Positions 33,785 through 43,250 of a stretch of DNA of 64,000 nt are shown here, in pieces. Numbering within the stretch: the stretch's first letter is position 1; every line of letters begins with the position of its first letter. The stretch is from Polynucleobacter sp. 80A-SIGWE (GTDB taxonomy: Bacteria > Pseudomonadota > Gammaproteobacteria > Burkholderiales > Burkholderiaceae), in contig NZ_JACVOR010000002.1 of assembly GCF_018882295.1 (NCBI RefSeq), positions 496,001-560,000 on the forward strand, in the 5' to 3' direction. Below the pieces are notes generated by a model, which had not been told where the DNA came from, did no database searches, and saw nothing but the letters and a program-made list of their open reading frames with translations. The position numbers were made by a program, and so were the translations under genes.

Positions 33785-34477
33785 ATGAGCACTGCATACG
33801 TTATTGATCCACCAATCGTTCCGTCACTTCCTGTAGTGGGCGATACCCGCCGTTTTGCTGTGAACCGTATTTATTGCGTTGGTCGCAACTATGCTGATCA
33901 TGCGCGTGAGATGGGCCATGATCCTGATCGTGAGCCGCCATTCTTTTTCATGAAGCCAGCTAATTCAATTGTGGCTGATGGCAAAGATATGCAATATCCA
34001 AACCTATCGAATGATGTTCATCACGAAATCGAGATGGTAGTTGCTATCGGTAAAGGTGGCGTTAATATTCCAGCGGATAAAGCGCTAGAGCATGTTTATG
34101 GTTACGGTGTTGGTTTAGACATGACTCGTCGTGACTTGCAGGGTGAAGCCAAGAAAATGGGGCGCCCTTGGGATACTGGTAAAGCCTTTGATCAATCCGC
34201 TCCTTGTGCGGCAATTACTCCAGCTGCTCAGTTCGGACATCCTAATAAGGGTGTGGTCAAGCTATTGGTTAATGGTGAAGTGCGTCAAGAGGGCAACTTA
34301 AACCAATTGATTTGGAATATTCCTGACACCATCGCTTACTTATCCACTTTGTTCACCCTCGAGCCAGGTGATTTGATTATGTCTGGCACGCCTGCAGGTG
34401 TTGGTCCTGTGAAAAAAGGGGATGTACTTGAGGGAAGCGTCGAAGGCCTTACGCCACTCAAAATTAAGATTGTTTAA
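33785..34477 (+). CDS. Fumarylacetoacetate hydrolase family protein
   Basis: The 230-residue FAH-fold enzyme has YCVGRNYADHAREMG, FFMKPANSIVADG, the metal-binding HHEIEMVVAIGKGG and DMTRRDLQGEAKKMGRPWD, and LIMSGTPAGVGPV near the end. Length and motifs fit the fumarylpyruvate/acylpyruvate hydrolase subgroup, which cleaves C-C bonds in aromatic ring-cleavage products. No other degradation genes adjoin, so the substrate is open. Confidence 0.9.
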   Translation: MSTAYVIDPPIVPSLPVVGDTRRFAVNRIYCVGRNYADHAREMGHDPDREPPFFFMKPANSIVADGKDMQYPNLSNDVHHEIEMVVAIGKGGVNIPADKALEHVYGYGVGLDMTRRDLQGEAKKMGRPWDTGKAFDQSAPCAAITPAAQFGHPNKGVVKLLVNGEVRQEGNLNQLIWNIPDTIAYLSTLFTLEPGDLIMSGTPAGVGPVKKGDVLEGSVEGLTPLKIKIV

Positions 34478-34500
34478 TACACACAAACATTCTTAAAAAA

Positions 34501-35274
34501 TTACTTGCCAATCCACTTTGGCGAGCGTCCTTCAAGGAAGGCATTAACCCCTTCTTTGAAGTCGACGCTGTTGTAAGTCTCTCTCATGAGTTCAGTGCAA
34601 TCCGGTAAATTACTTTCCATTAAGCGAGCTAAAGTCACTTTACTTGCCTTCTGAGTAATCGGTGCAAGTGATGCTAATTTGACTGCCAAGGATTCCGCTG
34701 CATCCGAAATAGCTTTAGGAGTAGTGGTTTGATATAGGTAGCCTGAGTTTAGTAATTCAGGTGCCTTAATCAGCTCTGCAGTGAGCAACATCCGTTTCAC
34801 CATCGGCACGCCTAGGTGATTGGCAATCCAAGACAGATTGCTTGGCGATAGACAATTGCCCAAAGTCTTTGCTACTGGAATGCCAAAGCGCGCATCATCG
34901 GTTGATATTCTGAAATCACATGCGGTAGCAATAAGTAAACCGCTGCCAACAGCCAATCCTTCAATCAGCGCAATGGTCGGAATAGGCAAGTGTTGCAAAG
35001 AGTGAAAAATCGCATCTACTGCAACCTCGTATGCTTCATTCTCTTGGAGGTCTAGAAATTGCTGGATATCGCTACCGGAGACAAAGGCTTTATCACCAGC
35101 GCCCCTAAAAATCGCTACCCGGATTTCTGGTTTACTCGCTAGCTCATCGCAAATGCGTTTTAGCTCCTCATACATCGGCCAAGTTAAGGCATTGCGTGCC
35201 GCAGGATTATTGAAGGTAATACGGGCGATGGGCCCATCGAGCTGGAAGTCGATGCAGGGTGGGGTGGAGTTCAT
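34501..35274 (-). CDS. Enoyl-CoA hydratase/isomerase family protein
   Basis: A 257-residue crotonase: ITFNNPAARNALTWPMYEEL, IFRGAGDKAFVSGSDIQQF (oxyanion-hole loop, SGSDI), TIALIEGLAVGSGLLIATACDF and RFGIPVAKTLGNCLS. It lacks the glutamate pair of typical hydratases at the usual ENCL position (here LGNCLS), so it may be an isomerase, decarboxylase or hydrolase variant. Convergent with the FAH gene. Confidence 0.87.
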   Translation of the reverse strand: MNSTPPCIDFQLDGPIARITFNNPAARNALTWPMYEELKRICDELASKPEIRVAIFRGAGDKAFVSGSDIQQFLDLQENEAYEVAVDAIFHSLQHLPIPTIALIEGLAVGSGLLIATACDFRISTDDARFGIPVAKTLGNCLSPSNLSWIANHLGVPMVKRMLLTAELIKAPELLNSGYLYQTTTPKAISDAAESLAVKLASLAPITQKASKVTLARLMESNLPDCTELMRETYNSVDFKEGVNAFLEGRSPKWIGK

Positions 35275-35349
35275 GACTGCATTCTATACAAAAGACCCTT
35301 TAAACCACTTGTTTTTAGCTTCTAGAACGACCTGCGATAGAATTCATTT

Positions 35350-35508
35350 ATGTACATGTTCCTACCTTTCCTGACAGCCTTTATCGGCCTTGTCCTAGTT
35401 TGGTTTGAGAAGCGCCTTGCGGCTCTTGTTGCACTTGCTATTACTCTTGGCATCCTCATGTTTTGGTTCCGCATTCATGCTACAGATCACCTCAAAATCA
35501 GTTTGTAA
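35350..35508 (+). CDS. DUF5993-type small membrane protein, 52 residues
   Basis: An ATG-initiated frame encodes two hydrophobic segments (MYMFLPFLTAFIGLVLVWFE and LAALVALAITLGILMFWF) and the C-terminus HATDHLKISL. It fits the small DUF5993 family found immediately before dsbB-like genes. The dsbB start codon is five bases after its stop, so it is surely in the same operon. A structural or stabilising partner of the disulfide enzyme is a reasonable guess. Function undescribed. Confidence 0.78.
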   Translation: MYMFLPFLTAFIGLVLVWFEKRLAALVALAITLGILMFWFRIHATDHLKISL

Positions 35509-35513
35509 AGAAC

Positions 35514-36077
35514 GTGAGTAAACATTCTTTTCCTTCATTAGCTGCCCTAGGCAATCAACTTGCTTTGGCTGGGATCATTGGCATGCTGTCTTATGCCTTT
35601 GTGGATCAACTCTATTTCGGTGAGTTACCTTGCCCACTGTGTCTCATGCAGCGCATGGGTTTTGTAATCATCGGTTTTGCACTAGTACTCAATATTCGTT
35701 GTGGTGCGCATTCATCTCATTACGGCTGGGGCATCATCGGCGGCTTAACGGGGATGATGGTTTCCTTGCGCCAAGTTTTCTTGCATATTCTTCCGGGTGA
35801 TAAAGGATTCGGAAAAACGTTTCTCGAGTTGCATTTTTATACTTGGGCCTACGTAGGCTACGTTGGCTTGTTGGCTGGCCTTGCGATTCTATTAATGCTA
35901 CCTAACCGTGATGTGCGTTCACGCTCGCTGTTTGCCAATGCATTAATCATTCTATTTATTGTTCTGGTCTTTGCTAACCTCGCTTCCACACTTTTAGAAT
36001 GCGGCATCGGCCCTTGTGCAGATGATCCCGTTAAATATGACGGATGGATCTGGTTGCGCACGCGTTTTGGTTTTTAA
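35514..36077 (+). CDS. dsbB: DsbB-family disulfide bond formation protein
   Basis: The 187-residue membrane protein has the redox motif ELPCPLCLMQR (about 39-49), the first periplasmic CxxC of DsbB, and about five helices. The second cysteine pair is not in the usual second periplasmic loop; instead CGIGPC occurs near the C-terminus, followed by ADDPVKYDGW. I take the GTG at 35514 as start (five bases after the DUF5993 stop); an in-frame upstream start at 35463 would run through the DUF5993 frame. Oxidises a periplasmic DsbA and passes electrons to quinone. Confidence 0.85.
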   Translation: MSKHSFPSLAALGNQLALAGIIGMLSYAFVDQLYFGELPCPLCLMQRMGFVIIGFALVLNIRCGAHSSHYGWGIIGGLTGMMVSLRQVFLHILPGDKGFGKTFLELHFYTWAYVGYVGLLAGLAILLMLPNRDVRSRSLFANALIILFIVLVFANLASTLLECGIGPCADDPVKYDGWIWLRTRFGF

Positions 36078-36083
36078 GTTCAC

Positions 36084-37097
36084 GTGAGTGATCTCAAGCT
36101 GATCACCTGCAGGGTGCTTAAGGGTCTGGCAGTTTTACTGGTTTGCTTAGGCCTCGCCAACACCGCTCAATCCCAAACTAGCAAACCCAATACCGCTTGG
36201 CCTAAACAAGCGGTTCGGATTGTGGTGACATTCACTCCCGGTGGAGCCCCTGATATGTTGGCGCGCGTACTGGCTGAAAGTTGGCAACAAAGTTTAGGTG
36301 TACCTGTTCTCGTAGAATACCGTCCTGGCTATGGTGGCAATATCGGTGCTGACCTTGTTGCAAAGAGCGAGCCGGATGGCTACACACTCCTCATTGGCAC
36401 AGTGGGTATCCACGCTATTAACGGCGCGCTGTATGACAAGATGTCTTTTCATCCGATTAATGATTTCACGCCCATTAGTTTTTTAGCGAGCACGCCTAAT
36501 GTACTGGTGGTCAATAAGAAGCTGGGCGTGACTAATCTGCATGAACTGATTGAGTTGGCAAAAGCCAAACCCAATGAACTTACTTTCGGTTCTTCTGGCG
36601 TCGGCACTTCCTTGCACATGTCTGGCGAACTTTTTAAAGAAATGACTGGTGTACAGATTCGGCATATTCCATACAAAGGCAGAGCCCAATCTTTACCAGA
36701 TCTCATTAGTGGCCGGATTTCCATGCTCTTTGATAATCTGTCTTCATCGCTGCCTTTGATTAAGGCGGGAGAGGTTCAGGCTTTGGCAGTAACCACCTTA
36801 AAACGCTCCCCAGCAGCTCCAGAGATTCCGACGATGGCTGAGCAAGGCTTGCCTGGATTTGAGGCAACATCGTGGTTCTCGCTCATGGCGCCAGCGAATC
36901 TTCCTCCAAGTGTTCAAAAGCGCTTAAATGCCTTGACTCGTCAAACCCTCAATCAACCCGATGTCAGAAACAAGTTGCTGGCTAGCGGTTTAGATCCCGC
37001 TCCAGGAAGCCCACAAGAGCTTTCTAAGCTGATTCAGGCTGAGACCAATAAATGGGGTAGAGTGATTTACAAATCAGGCGCAAAATTAGAGCAGTAA
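36084..37097 (+). CDS. Tripartite tricarboxylate transporter (Bug/TctC) solute receptor
   Basis: A 337-residue exported protein starting at GTG 36084, six bases after dsbB, with a signal peptide ending NTAQSQ. Bug motifs: WPKQAVRIVVTFTPGGAPDM, GADLVAKSEPDGYTLLIGT and LTFGSSGVGTSLHMSGELF. Third receptor of this family in the window and, like the other two, without TctAB. Its position behind DUF5993-dsbB makes the three genes one likely transcript. Confidence 0.92.
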   Translation: MSDLKLITCRVLKGLAVLLVCLGLANTAQSQTSKPNTAWPKQAVRIVVTFTPGGAPDMLARVLAESWQQSLGVPVLVEYRPGYGGNIGADLVAKSEPDGYTLLIGTVGIHAINGALYDKMSFHPINDFTPISFLASTPNVLVVNKKLGVTNLHELIELAKAKPNELTFGSSGVGTSLHMSGELFKEMTGVQIRHIPYKGRAQSLPDLISGRISMLFDNLSSSLPLIKAGEVQALAVTTLKRSPAAPEIPTMAEQGLPGFEATSWFSLMAPANLPPSVQKRLNALTRQTLNQPDVRNKLLASGLDPAPGSPQELSKLIQAETNKWGRVIYKSGAKLEQ

Positions 37098-37194
37098 GTC
37101 AAAAAGCTAAAGTGATAAATATTCTAATAAAAGCCCAATTCCTGTCAGCCTGGATTTGGGAGAAGCGTTAAAGGTAGTAGGAGGCGACCAATTA

Positions 37195-37698
37195 ATGGGG
37201 TCCACTATGAAAACAAGCCAAAAGCAATTCAAATCAGTTGTGTCTAAAGCGGTTCTGACGCTCTTTGCGGCGGCAGGCCTATTAACCCTTGCTCCGGTAG
37301 CAGCTCAAGCGGGTAATGTGGGTTGGGCTGTCTCTGTTGGGGGCGGCTACGGCGGTGGCTATGGTGGTGGTTGGCGACCAGCAGCTTACGGTCCTGGTTG
37401 GGGCGGTGGCTGGGGTCCAGGTTGGCGTGGTGGATATTACGGCGCGGGCTATGGCTATCCCTATGGGGCCGGCTACTATGCTCCACCCGTGGTTTACGCA
37501 AGTCCACCGGTAGTTACTTATGCAGCACCACAGCAACCAATGGTTTTGGCTTCTCAGCCTCAGCCCCCAGTTTGGTATTACTGTGAAGCGAGTGGGCAGT
37601 ATTTTCCATATGTGCAAAGTTGCGCATCTGGATGGCAGACTCAGCCAGCAATGCCACCATCCGGCAATGCATCGACACGCCAACGCAACCACAATTAA
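37195..37698 (+). CDS. Exported Gly/Tyr/Trp-rich protein with conserved C-terminal WYYC motif
   Basis: The 167-residue product has a signal peptide (ALTLFAAAGL-like core ending AAQA), a low-complexity region of Gly-Gly-Tyr/Trp repeats (about 45-95), a Pro/Val linker and PPVWYYCEASGQYFPYVQ followed by SCASGWQ. That last element is a recurring motif in small exported proteobacterial proteins of unknown function. AGGAGG lies ten bases before ATG 37195; ATG 37207 is the alternative start. Probably periplasmic or outer-membrane associated. Confidence 0.75.
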   Translation: MGSTMKTSQKQFKSVVSKAVLTLFAAAGLLTLAPVAAQAGNVGWAVSVGGGYGGGYGGGWRPAAYGPGWGGGWGPGWRGGYYGAGYGYPYGAGYYAPPVVYASPPVVTYAAPQQPMVLASQPQPPVWYYCEASGQYFPYVQSCASGWQTQPAMPPSGNASTRQRNHN

Positions 37699-37724
37699 AT
37701 AGTTATCCGATTTAAGGAATCAAT

Positions 37725-38243
37725 ATGAAACGTACCGTACTGACATTGGCGCTCATCAGTTCTTTGGCTGCCTGTGTCTCTGCGCCAACTGGTCCAACCG
37801 TTGCAATCATGCCGCGTGAAGGTAAGCCGTTTGAAGTCTTTCAGCAAGAAGATCAGCAGTGTCGTGAGTTCGCTGCAAATGCGATTAAGGACACTAGTAA
37901 TGCAGCTCTCAAAGAGGGTGCAACTAGTGCAGCCATTGGTGCAGCTTTAGGAGCGGCAGCTGGTGCAGTCATTCAGGGTGGAAGTAGTCAGAACATTGGT
38001 ACTGGCGCAGGCATTGGTTTACTTGGCGGCGCCGCTATGGGTGCCATGAACTCTTCTGGCAAGCAAAATCAGGCGCAGGTTCAATACAACATCGCCTATC
38101 AGCAGTGTATGTACTCCAAAGGTAATCAGGTGCCTAGCTATCCAACCCAAAACTTTGGTGGCAATGGCGGCAATAACAATGGATACAACATTCCACAAGG
38201 CAAGCCATCAATGCCTCCAAATGGATTTAGACCCATTCAGTAA
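37725..38243 (+). CDS. Glycine-zipper lipoprotein
   Basis: The 172-residue product begins MKRTVLTLALISSLAACVSA with a lipobox (LAAC). A glycine-zipper segment follows (about 68-112, AAIGAALGAAAGAVIQGG and IGLLGGAAMGAMNSSGK), then QYNIAYQQCMYSKGNQVP and an Asn/Gly/Pro-rich tail. YMGG/OmpA-like glycine-zipper lipoproteins associate with the outer membrane. It lies 26 bases after the Gly-rich protein gene and is probably in the same transcript, suggesting a shared envelope role. Confidence 0.82.
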   Translation: MKRTVLTLALISSLAACVSAPTGPTVAIMPREGKPFEVFQQEDQQCREFAANAIKDTSNAALKEGATSAAIGAALGAAAGAVIQGGSSQNIGTGAGIGLLGGAAMGAMNSSGKQNQAQVQYNIAYQQCMYSKGNQVPSYPTQNFGGNGGNNNGYNIPQGKPSMPPNGFRPIQ

Positions 38244-38269
38244 ATCGTATTACTGGAATTGAATCTCGA

Positions 38270-39661
38270 CTAAACCTCAACCGGCGGATGCGTTTTCTCA
38301 AAACGCGCCGCTGTTTTTCTAAAGAGGTAGAGTAAAAGCAGTGCAGCTAATCCCAGACTCATACTGTTGCCTGCCCAAAAGCCATTAGCGCCTTGTAAAA
38401 ACTCTGGTGTGTTGCCAAAGACGTTGAATCCCATCAAGTAGCCGCCGCCTAAGCCAACACCCCAAAGTGAGCCGGCATAAATCACCATTGGCCAGAAGGC
38501 GATGCGGTACGCGCGCAGAATAAATGCCGCAGTAATTTGCAGGGCATCAAACACCTGATAAAAAGCGATAAACAAAAATAGCGGAATCGAAAACACTTTC
38601 ACTTCTGCAGGTGGATCGTAGAGATCTAGGAGTTGAACCCGGAAGATCCATACCGCAATACCAATCGTGATGCATAAAGTGGTTGTGAAGAAAACTGATG
38701 ACCAACCAATCTCTTCGGCACGTTCCTGCTTGTTGGCACCAATCGATTGAGAGACTAATGTCATCGTTGCAATGGATAGGGATAAGGGCACCATATAAAT
38801 CACCGTTCCCATATTGGCCACAATTTGATGGCCGGCTAAAGCCGTAGTACCAAGGCGTGCAATGAAGAGCGACATAAAAGTAAATGATGTCACTTCAATC
38901 AAATAGCTAAAGCCGATGGGTGCGCCTAATTTCAATAAAGTCCAGATGCGATGCCAGTCAGGCCAGCTAAAACGCGCAAAGATCTTAAATGGCCTATAGA
39001 AGCCATCAAAGAGTACAAAGCCCAGCGTGATGATGAGCCAGAACCAATTGATGATGACGGTAGCCACAGCGCAACCTGGCCCACCCATACCTTCAATACC
39101 AAGACCGCCATAGATGAACAGAAGATTCAATGGCAGCTTTAAACCTAAACCAATCAGCTGCACTACGGTAATTACTGCTGGCCGTGAAACAGCATTGTGC
39201 AGAGCCATGAGTACACGCATGGCCATGCTAGCCGGTAAACCAATGGCAAGGATATTGAGATACAACTTAGCCTTGCCTTCAATATCAGGTGTGACTTGAG
39301 AGATTTGCAGCAGATGATCCGCGTTGAGCAGAATGGCGCCACCCAATAAGGTGAGGCCCACCGCTAGCCAAGTTGCTTGACGAACTTCCTCGCCAATCTC
39401 ACCAAAACGTTTCGCACCAAAGAGTTGTCCAGCGATTGGGGCGAGGGCGGAGATTACACCAGTGAGACCAACATAGATGCTGATAAAGATGGCAGACGCC
39501 ATCGCAAGAGCAGCTAGGTCATCGGCGGAGTAGCGCGCTGTCATGGCGGTATCTAAAACGCCAAAGGTAATCACTGCCAGCTGACCAATCAACAATGGTC
39601 CAGCAAGTTTTAATAGGGAGGGAATATCCTCGCGCAAACGCGATAACTTAAAGTGCAGCAC
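38270..39661 (-). CDS. norM: MATE family multidrug efflux transporter (NorM-like)
   Basis: This 463-residue protein has twelve hydrophobic segments in two MATE repeats: LAGPLLIGQLAVITFGVLDT and KLGAPIGFSYLIEVTSFTFM, with the internal YSADDLAALAMA and LGTTALAGHQIV signatures. It should export drugs or dyes with Na+ or H+ antiport. It starts three bases after the downstream stop of the GT39-like gene, so the two are co-transcribed. Confidence 0.92.
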   Translation of the reverse strand: MLHFKLSRLREDIPSLLKLAGPLLIGQLAVITFGVLDTAMTARYSADDLAALAMASAIFISIYVGLTGVISALAPIAGQLFGAKRFGEIGEEVRQATWLAVGLTLLGGAILLNADHLLQISQVTPDIEGKAKLYLNILAIGLPASMAMRVLMALHNAVSRPAVITVVQLIGLGLKLPLNLLFIYGGLGIEGMGGPGCAVATVIINWFWLIITLGFVLFDGFYRPFKIFARFSWPDWHRIWTLLKLGAPIGFSYLIEVTSFTFMSLFIARLGTTALAGHQIVANMGTVIYMVPLSLSIATMTLVSQSIGANKQERAEEIGWSSVFFTTTLCITIGIAVWIFRVQLLDLYDPPAEVKVFSIPLFLFIAFYQVFDALQITAAFILRAYRIAFWPMVIYAGSLWGVGLGGGYLMGFNVFGNTPEFLQGANGFWAGNSMSLGLAALLLLYLFRKTAARFEKTHPPVEV

Positions 39662-39664
39662 GAT

Positions 39665-41392
39665 TTATTCTTTACCAGCTGGGGTAATTTGATAGAGGCG
39701 TAGACGCTCATCACGGTCAGATGCTCGGCGATCTTCCCAAAGCAATTCAATTTTCTTTTTATTGAGGCTAGCGTATGCTTTAGCTTCTAAGGAGCTATGA
39801 GTCAGCATGAGATTACAGCTAGGATCATCACGCAAAGGCAGTTTGGTGAAGTAGCTAAATGAAGCTAACTGTGCAGAACCCAGATTGCTGGTATCAATAC
39901 ATCCTGGCGTGTTGGCAATAATTTGCACCAGACGATCGGATACATAGCGATAGGTCTTTGCGTAATTAATTGTTGGCAACCAAAGCGTCATTAACAAGAC
40001 CCACATCAAGGTGGTGCCAGAGGCGGAGATGATGAGGCAACGCCAGATTTCTTTTGGAGCGCGTGAAGTTCTCCAGCGTACGATGGCCAACCAAATGCCG
40101 GTAATGATGAGAGCAACAACAAAACCAATGTAGTCAAACTGCGCCTGAAAGCCTGGCAAGAGTCTTGCTAAATTGGCAGCAGTAGATTCTGGATAGCCGG
40201 TTACTTTGGCTAACCAAATAATCCAAATGGCCAAAGCGATCATGGTGAAGCTAAACATCGCAAACCAATCGATGAAGCTAATCAGGCTACGTTTGAGAAT
40301 CGGCAAACTAAATGCAGCAATGATCGACAAACTGGGGATCAAGATGATGAGGTCATGCTCATTGGCTTCTAGTCTGAACAGAACATAAATCAAGCAACCA
40401 ATAAATAAGCTAAGCGGAATGCAAAGGTGGGGTGCACGCCATTGACCTGCTTCTTTAACTCGACCCCAATGGGCGAGGGAGATGATGGCTAATGGCCAAA
40501 CTGGCCAGGCATAAGCCCAAAAGTTAACACTCAAAAATCCAAGGGATTCAATAGAAGGCGTTGCGCGCATCTCTGGCATATTGCGCCAGCCTTCTTCGGC
40601 GATATGACGCCACTCTGGAGTGAGGTTACCCAAATACCAAAGCGCAGGCCAAATCGCAAAACCAATCAGACCTAAAACCGTGCTGGTTAAAGTCCAACGA
40701 AAACGCAACTTCGCATTACTAGCAATGACTGCAATGATGGTGGAGCTGACAATGATGAGGCTGAGTGTGAGATTGCTCGAAAGCGCAACGATCGCAATGC
40801 CTAGACCAGTCCACAAGCCACCTTGCCATGGCTTATCTAAGCCACGCACTGTGCCATATAAAACAATGCTGATACCCATGAGTTGGGCCATCATTGGCGT
40901 GGTCTCATGCGCGCGTTGTGCAAGACCGACGCAGGCCAAGAAAATCAATAGCGCACCATCGGCTAAAGTCATGCCGTAGTTTTTACGACCTGGTTGGCCG
41001 CCAACTGCTAAGACCATCGGCTGAACTTCTTGACGACGACCTAATAGATAAGTGGCGTACCAAATAGCTAATGCAGAAGCGAAGAAGCAAACTGCCGCAT
41101 AAAGGCGCGCAGCATTAGCCGCACCAATCAATGGACCAAATAGATCCATCAGGGTGGCGCCTAGCCAGTAGGGAAAGGGTGCGCCAAGCGAGATGTCGCG
41201 CCCAGATAGATGCGGAACGATCCAGTCGAGTGCTTTGCCATGTTGCAAAGTCCACATGCCACCAAATCCGATAGCATCTTCATTCTTCCAGGGATCACGC
41301 GCAAAGAGGCCGGCAAAACCATAGACCAAAGTCAACGCAAAAATAATGATGCGTGGGATGGAGGTGGTGGCGGCGGCGGTGAGTTTGACCAT
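39665..41392 (-). CDS. GT39/ArnT-like multispanning membrane protein
   Basis: The 575-residue protein has about eleven hydrophobic helices and the opening YGFAGLFARDPWKNEDAIGF, with the acidic residues typical of the first periplasmic loop of dolichyl/undecaprenyl-phosphate-sugar transferases, then FPYWLGATLMDLFG. A soluble C-terminal domain starts around residue 480 (QIIANTPGCIDTSNLG). It may add a lipid-linked sugar to lipid A or another periplasmic acceptor; the donor is unknown. Operon with the MATE exporter, which could move the product or intermediates, but that is conjecture. Confidence 0.75.
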   Translation of the reverse strand: MVKLTAAATTSIPRIIIFALTLVYGFAGLFARDPWKNEDAIGFGGMWTLQHGKALDWIVPHLSGRDISLGAPFPYWLGATLMDLFGPLIGAANAARLYAAVCFFASALAIWYATYLLGRRQEVQPMVLAVGGQPGRKNYGMTLADGALLIFLACVGLAQRAHETTPMMAQLMGISIVLYGTVRGLDKPWQGGLWTGLGIAIVALSSNLTLSLIIVSSTIIAVIASNAKLRFRWTLTSTVLGLIGFAIWPALWYLGNLTPEWRHIAEEGWRNMPEMRATPSIESLGFLSVNFWAYAWPVWPLAIISLAHWGRVKEAGQWRAPHLCIPLSLFIGCLIYVLFRLEANEHDLIILIPSLSIIAAFSLPILKRSLISFIDWFAMFSFTMIALAIWIIWLAKVTGYPESTAANLARLLPGFQAQFDYIGFVVALIITGIWLAIVRWRTSRAPKEIWRCLIISASGTTLMWVLLMTLWLPTINYAKTYRYVSDRLVQIIANTPGCIDTSNLGSAQLASFSYFTKLPLRDDPSCNLMLTHSSLEAKAYASLNKKKIELLWEDRRASDRDERLRLYQITPAGKE

Positions 41393-41404
41393 AAAAAACT
41401 AGCA

Positions 41405-41431
41405 ATAAAAAAGGCAGCAAACGCTGCCTTG
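41405..41431 (-). terminator. Intrinsic terminator after rpmE2
   Basis: AAGGCAGC-GTTT-GCTGCCTT is a perfect eight-base stem on the minus strand followed by a T-run. It separates rpmE2 from the GT39-like gene. Confidence 0.9.
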
Positions 41432-41496
41432 ATTATCTCGCAGGGGAGGGTGAATAGTGAATATCCAAACCCCAGCCCCTTTGTAGAGTAAGCCTA

Positions 41497-41841
41497 TTAC
41501 TTCTTCTTAGCTGGCTTTTCAGCAGCTTTAGCTTCTGCAGCAGCAGCTTTTTTCTCAGCTGTTTTAGCAGCGCCATCGCCAGTTGCTTTAGCAACAGCTT
41601 TAGTGCCGAACTTCTGACGGAATTTCTCAACACGACCGGCAGTATCCATAATCTTCTGGGTACCAGTGTAGAAAGGGTGTGACTCAGATGAAGTCTCGAT
41701 CTTGGCCAATGGATATTCATTGCCGTCTTCCCACTTGATTGTCTCTTTAGTAGACATAGTGGAGCGAGTCTTGAAGCTGAAGTTATTAGAAACGTCTACA
41801 AAGACGATTTCACGATATTCGGGGTGAATGCCAGGTTTCAT
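41497..41841 (-). CDS. rpmE2: 50S ribosomal protein L31 type B, with Lys/Ala-rich tail
   Basis: Residues 1-80 form a type B L31: [40 protein letters not shown] and [20 protein letters not shown]. There is no cysteine, so it is the zinc-independent form. The 114-residue length exceeds the usual ~85, owing to a ~34-residue tail of Ala/Lys repeats (about 81-114). The tail is unusual and may contact rRNA. Terminator downstream. Confidence 0.95.
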   Translation of the reverse strand: MKPGIHPEYREIVFVDVSNNFSFKTRSTMSTKETIKWEDGNEYPLAKIETSSESHPFYTGTQKIMDTAGRVEKFRQKFGTKAVAKATGDGAAKTAEKKAAAAEAKAAEKPAKKK

Positions 41842-41987
41842 TATTAAGTCCTATTAGCAGGCAGCCGTTTAAGTCCAAAGACCCAAATACTTACCCAAGT
41901 TAAATGCAAATTATTAAAGCGGTAAAGGCGAAATTATGCCATGAAATCAACAACAAAGCGCACTTTTACCGTCTCTGAGAGCCTAAA

Positions 41988-43250
41988 TTAGCCACCCTTA
42001 CGCATTAAATCGAAGAATTCACCGTTATTTTTGGTGGATTTGAGCTTATCAACGATAAAGTTCATCGCCTCAATATCGTCCATATCGGCCAATAATTTAC
42101 GTAAAACCCAGATTTTCTGGAGGTTTTCAGCTTTAACCAGCAACTCTTCACGGCGGGTGCCAGACTTATTGAGGTTGATCGATGGGTAAACACGACGCTC
42201 AGCCAAACGACGCTCAAGGTGAACTTCCATATTGCCGGTACCTTTGAACTCTTCGTAGATGAGGTCATCCATACGGCTACCAGTTTCAATCAAGGCAGTA
42301 GCGATGATGGTGAGCGAGCCACCTTCTTCAACGTTACGCGCAGCACCGAAGAAACGTTTTGGACGTTGTAATGCGTTTGCATCCACACCACCAGAGAGTA
42401 CTTTTCCAGATGAAGGGATAACGGTGTTGTAAGCACGAGCAAGACGGGTAATCGAGTCAAGCAAGATGATGACGTCTTTTTTCATCTCCACTAAACGCTT
42501 AGCCTTTTCAATCACCATCTCAGCAACTTGAACGTGACGCACAGCTGGCTCATCAAATGTAGAGGCAACGACTTCACCACGTACAGAGCGCTGCATTTCA
42601 GTAACTTCTTCAGGACGCTCATCAACCAACAGTACGATCAAGATCGCATCTGGATTGTTCGCAGAAATCGCGTGAGCGATGTGCTGCATCATCACGGTCT
42701 TACCGGATTTAGGTGAAGACACGATCAAGCCACGCTGGCCATAGCCAATCGGGGAGATCATGTCGATGATGCGGCCCGTTAAATTCTCTTCAGCTTTGAT
42801 GTCACGCTCTAACTGAACAACGCGATTTGGGTGTAAAGGCGTTAAGTTCTCGAACATGATGCGGTTCTTTAAAGCCTCAGGAGGCAAGCCGTTGATCTTG
42901 TCTACCTTCACCAGTGCAAAGTAACGCTCGCCATCTTTAGGGGTGCGAACCTCGCCTTCAACGCTGTCACCAGTGTGTAGGTTGAAGCGGCGGATCTGTG
43001 CAGGGGAGATATAGATATCGTCCGGAGAAGCCATGTAAGAGGCATCAGGGGAGCGCAAGAAACCAAAGCCGTCGGGCAATACTTCCAAAGTACCGTCACC
43101 GAAAACAGATTCACCTTCTTTAGCGCGCTTCTTGAGGATGGCAAACATCAACTCTTGTTTGCGCATACGTTGTGTATTTTCAATCTCCAGGCTAGCTGCC
43201 ATTTCAAGCAGAGCGGATACGTGGAGTACTTTGAGTTCAGATAATTGCAT
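41988..43250 (-). CDS. rho: Transcription termination factor Rho
   Basis: A 420-residue hexameric RNA-dependent ATPase. Seen: N-terminal [18 protein letters not shown], the RNA-binding core [20 protein letters not shown], Walker [12 protein letters not shown], Walker [17 protein letters not shown], the R-loop [16 protein letters not shown] and [20 protein letters not shown]. Length matches E. coli Rho (419). Located between rpmE2 and trxA, as commonly in this order. Confidence 0.98.
   Translation of the reverse strand: MQLSELKVLHVSALLEMAASLEIENTQRMRKQELMFAILKKRAKEGESVFGDGTLEVLPDGFGFLRSPDASYMASPDDIYISPAQIRRFNLHTGDSVEGEVRTPKDGERYFALVKVDKINGLPPEALKNRIMFENLTPLHPNRVVQLERDIKAEENLTGRIIDMISPIGYGQRGLIVSSPKSGKTVMMQHIAHAISANNPDAILIVLLVDERPEEVTEMQRSVRGEVVASTFDEPAVRHVQVAEMVIEKAKRLVEMKKDVIILLDSITRLARAYNTVIPSSGKVLSGGVDANALQRPKRFFGAARNVEEGGSLTIIATALIETGSRMDDLIYEEFKGTGNMEVHLERRLAERRVYPSINLNKSGTRREELLVKAENLQKIWVLRKLLADMDDIEAMNFIVDKLKSTKNNGEFFDLMRKGG

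Noticed and set aside
37282-37692. Long minus-strand frames opposite the glycine-rich gene
   Set aside because: These arise from the repeated GGC/GGT codons read backwards; the plus-strand frame has the signal peptide and ribosome site.
41433-41720. Alternative frame over rpmE2
   Set aside because: Leu/Lys-rich artefact of the Ala/Lys tail codons of L31.
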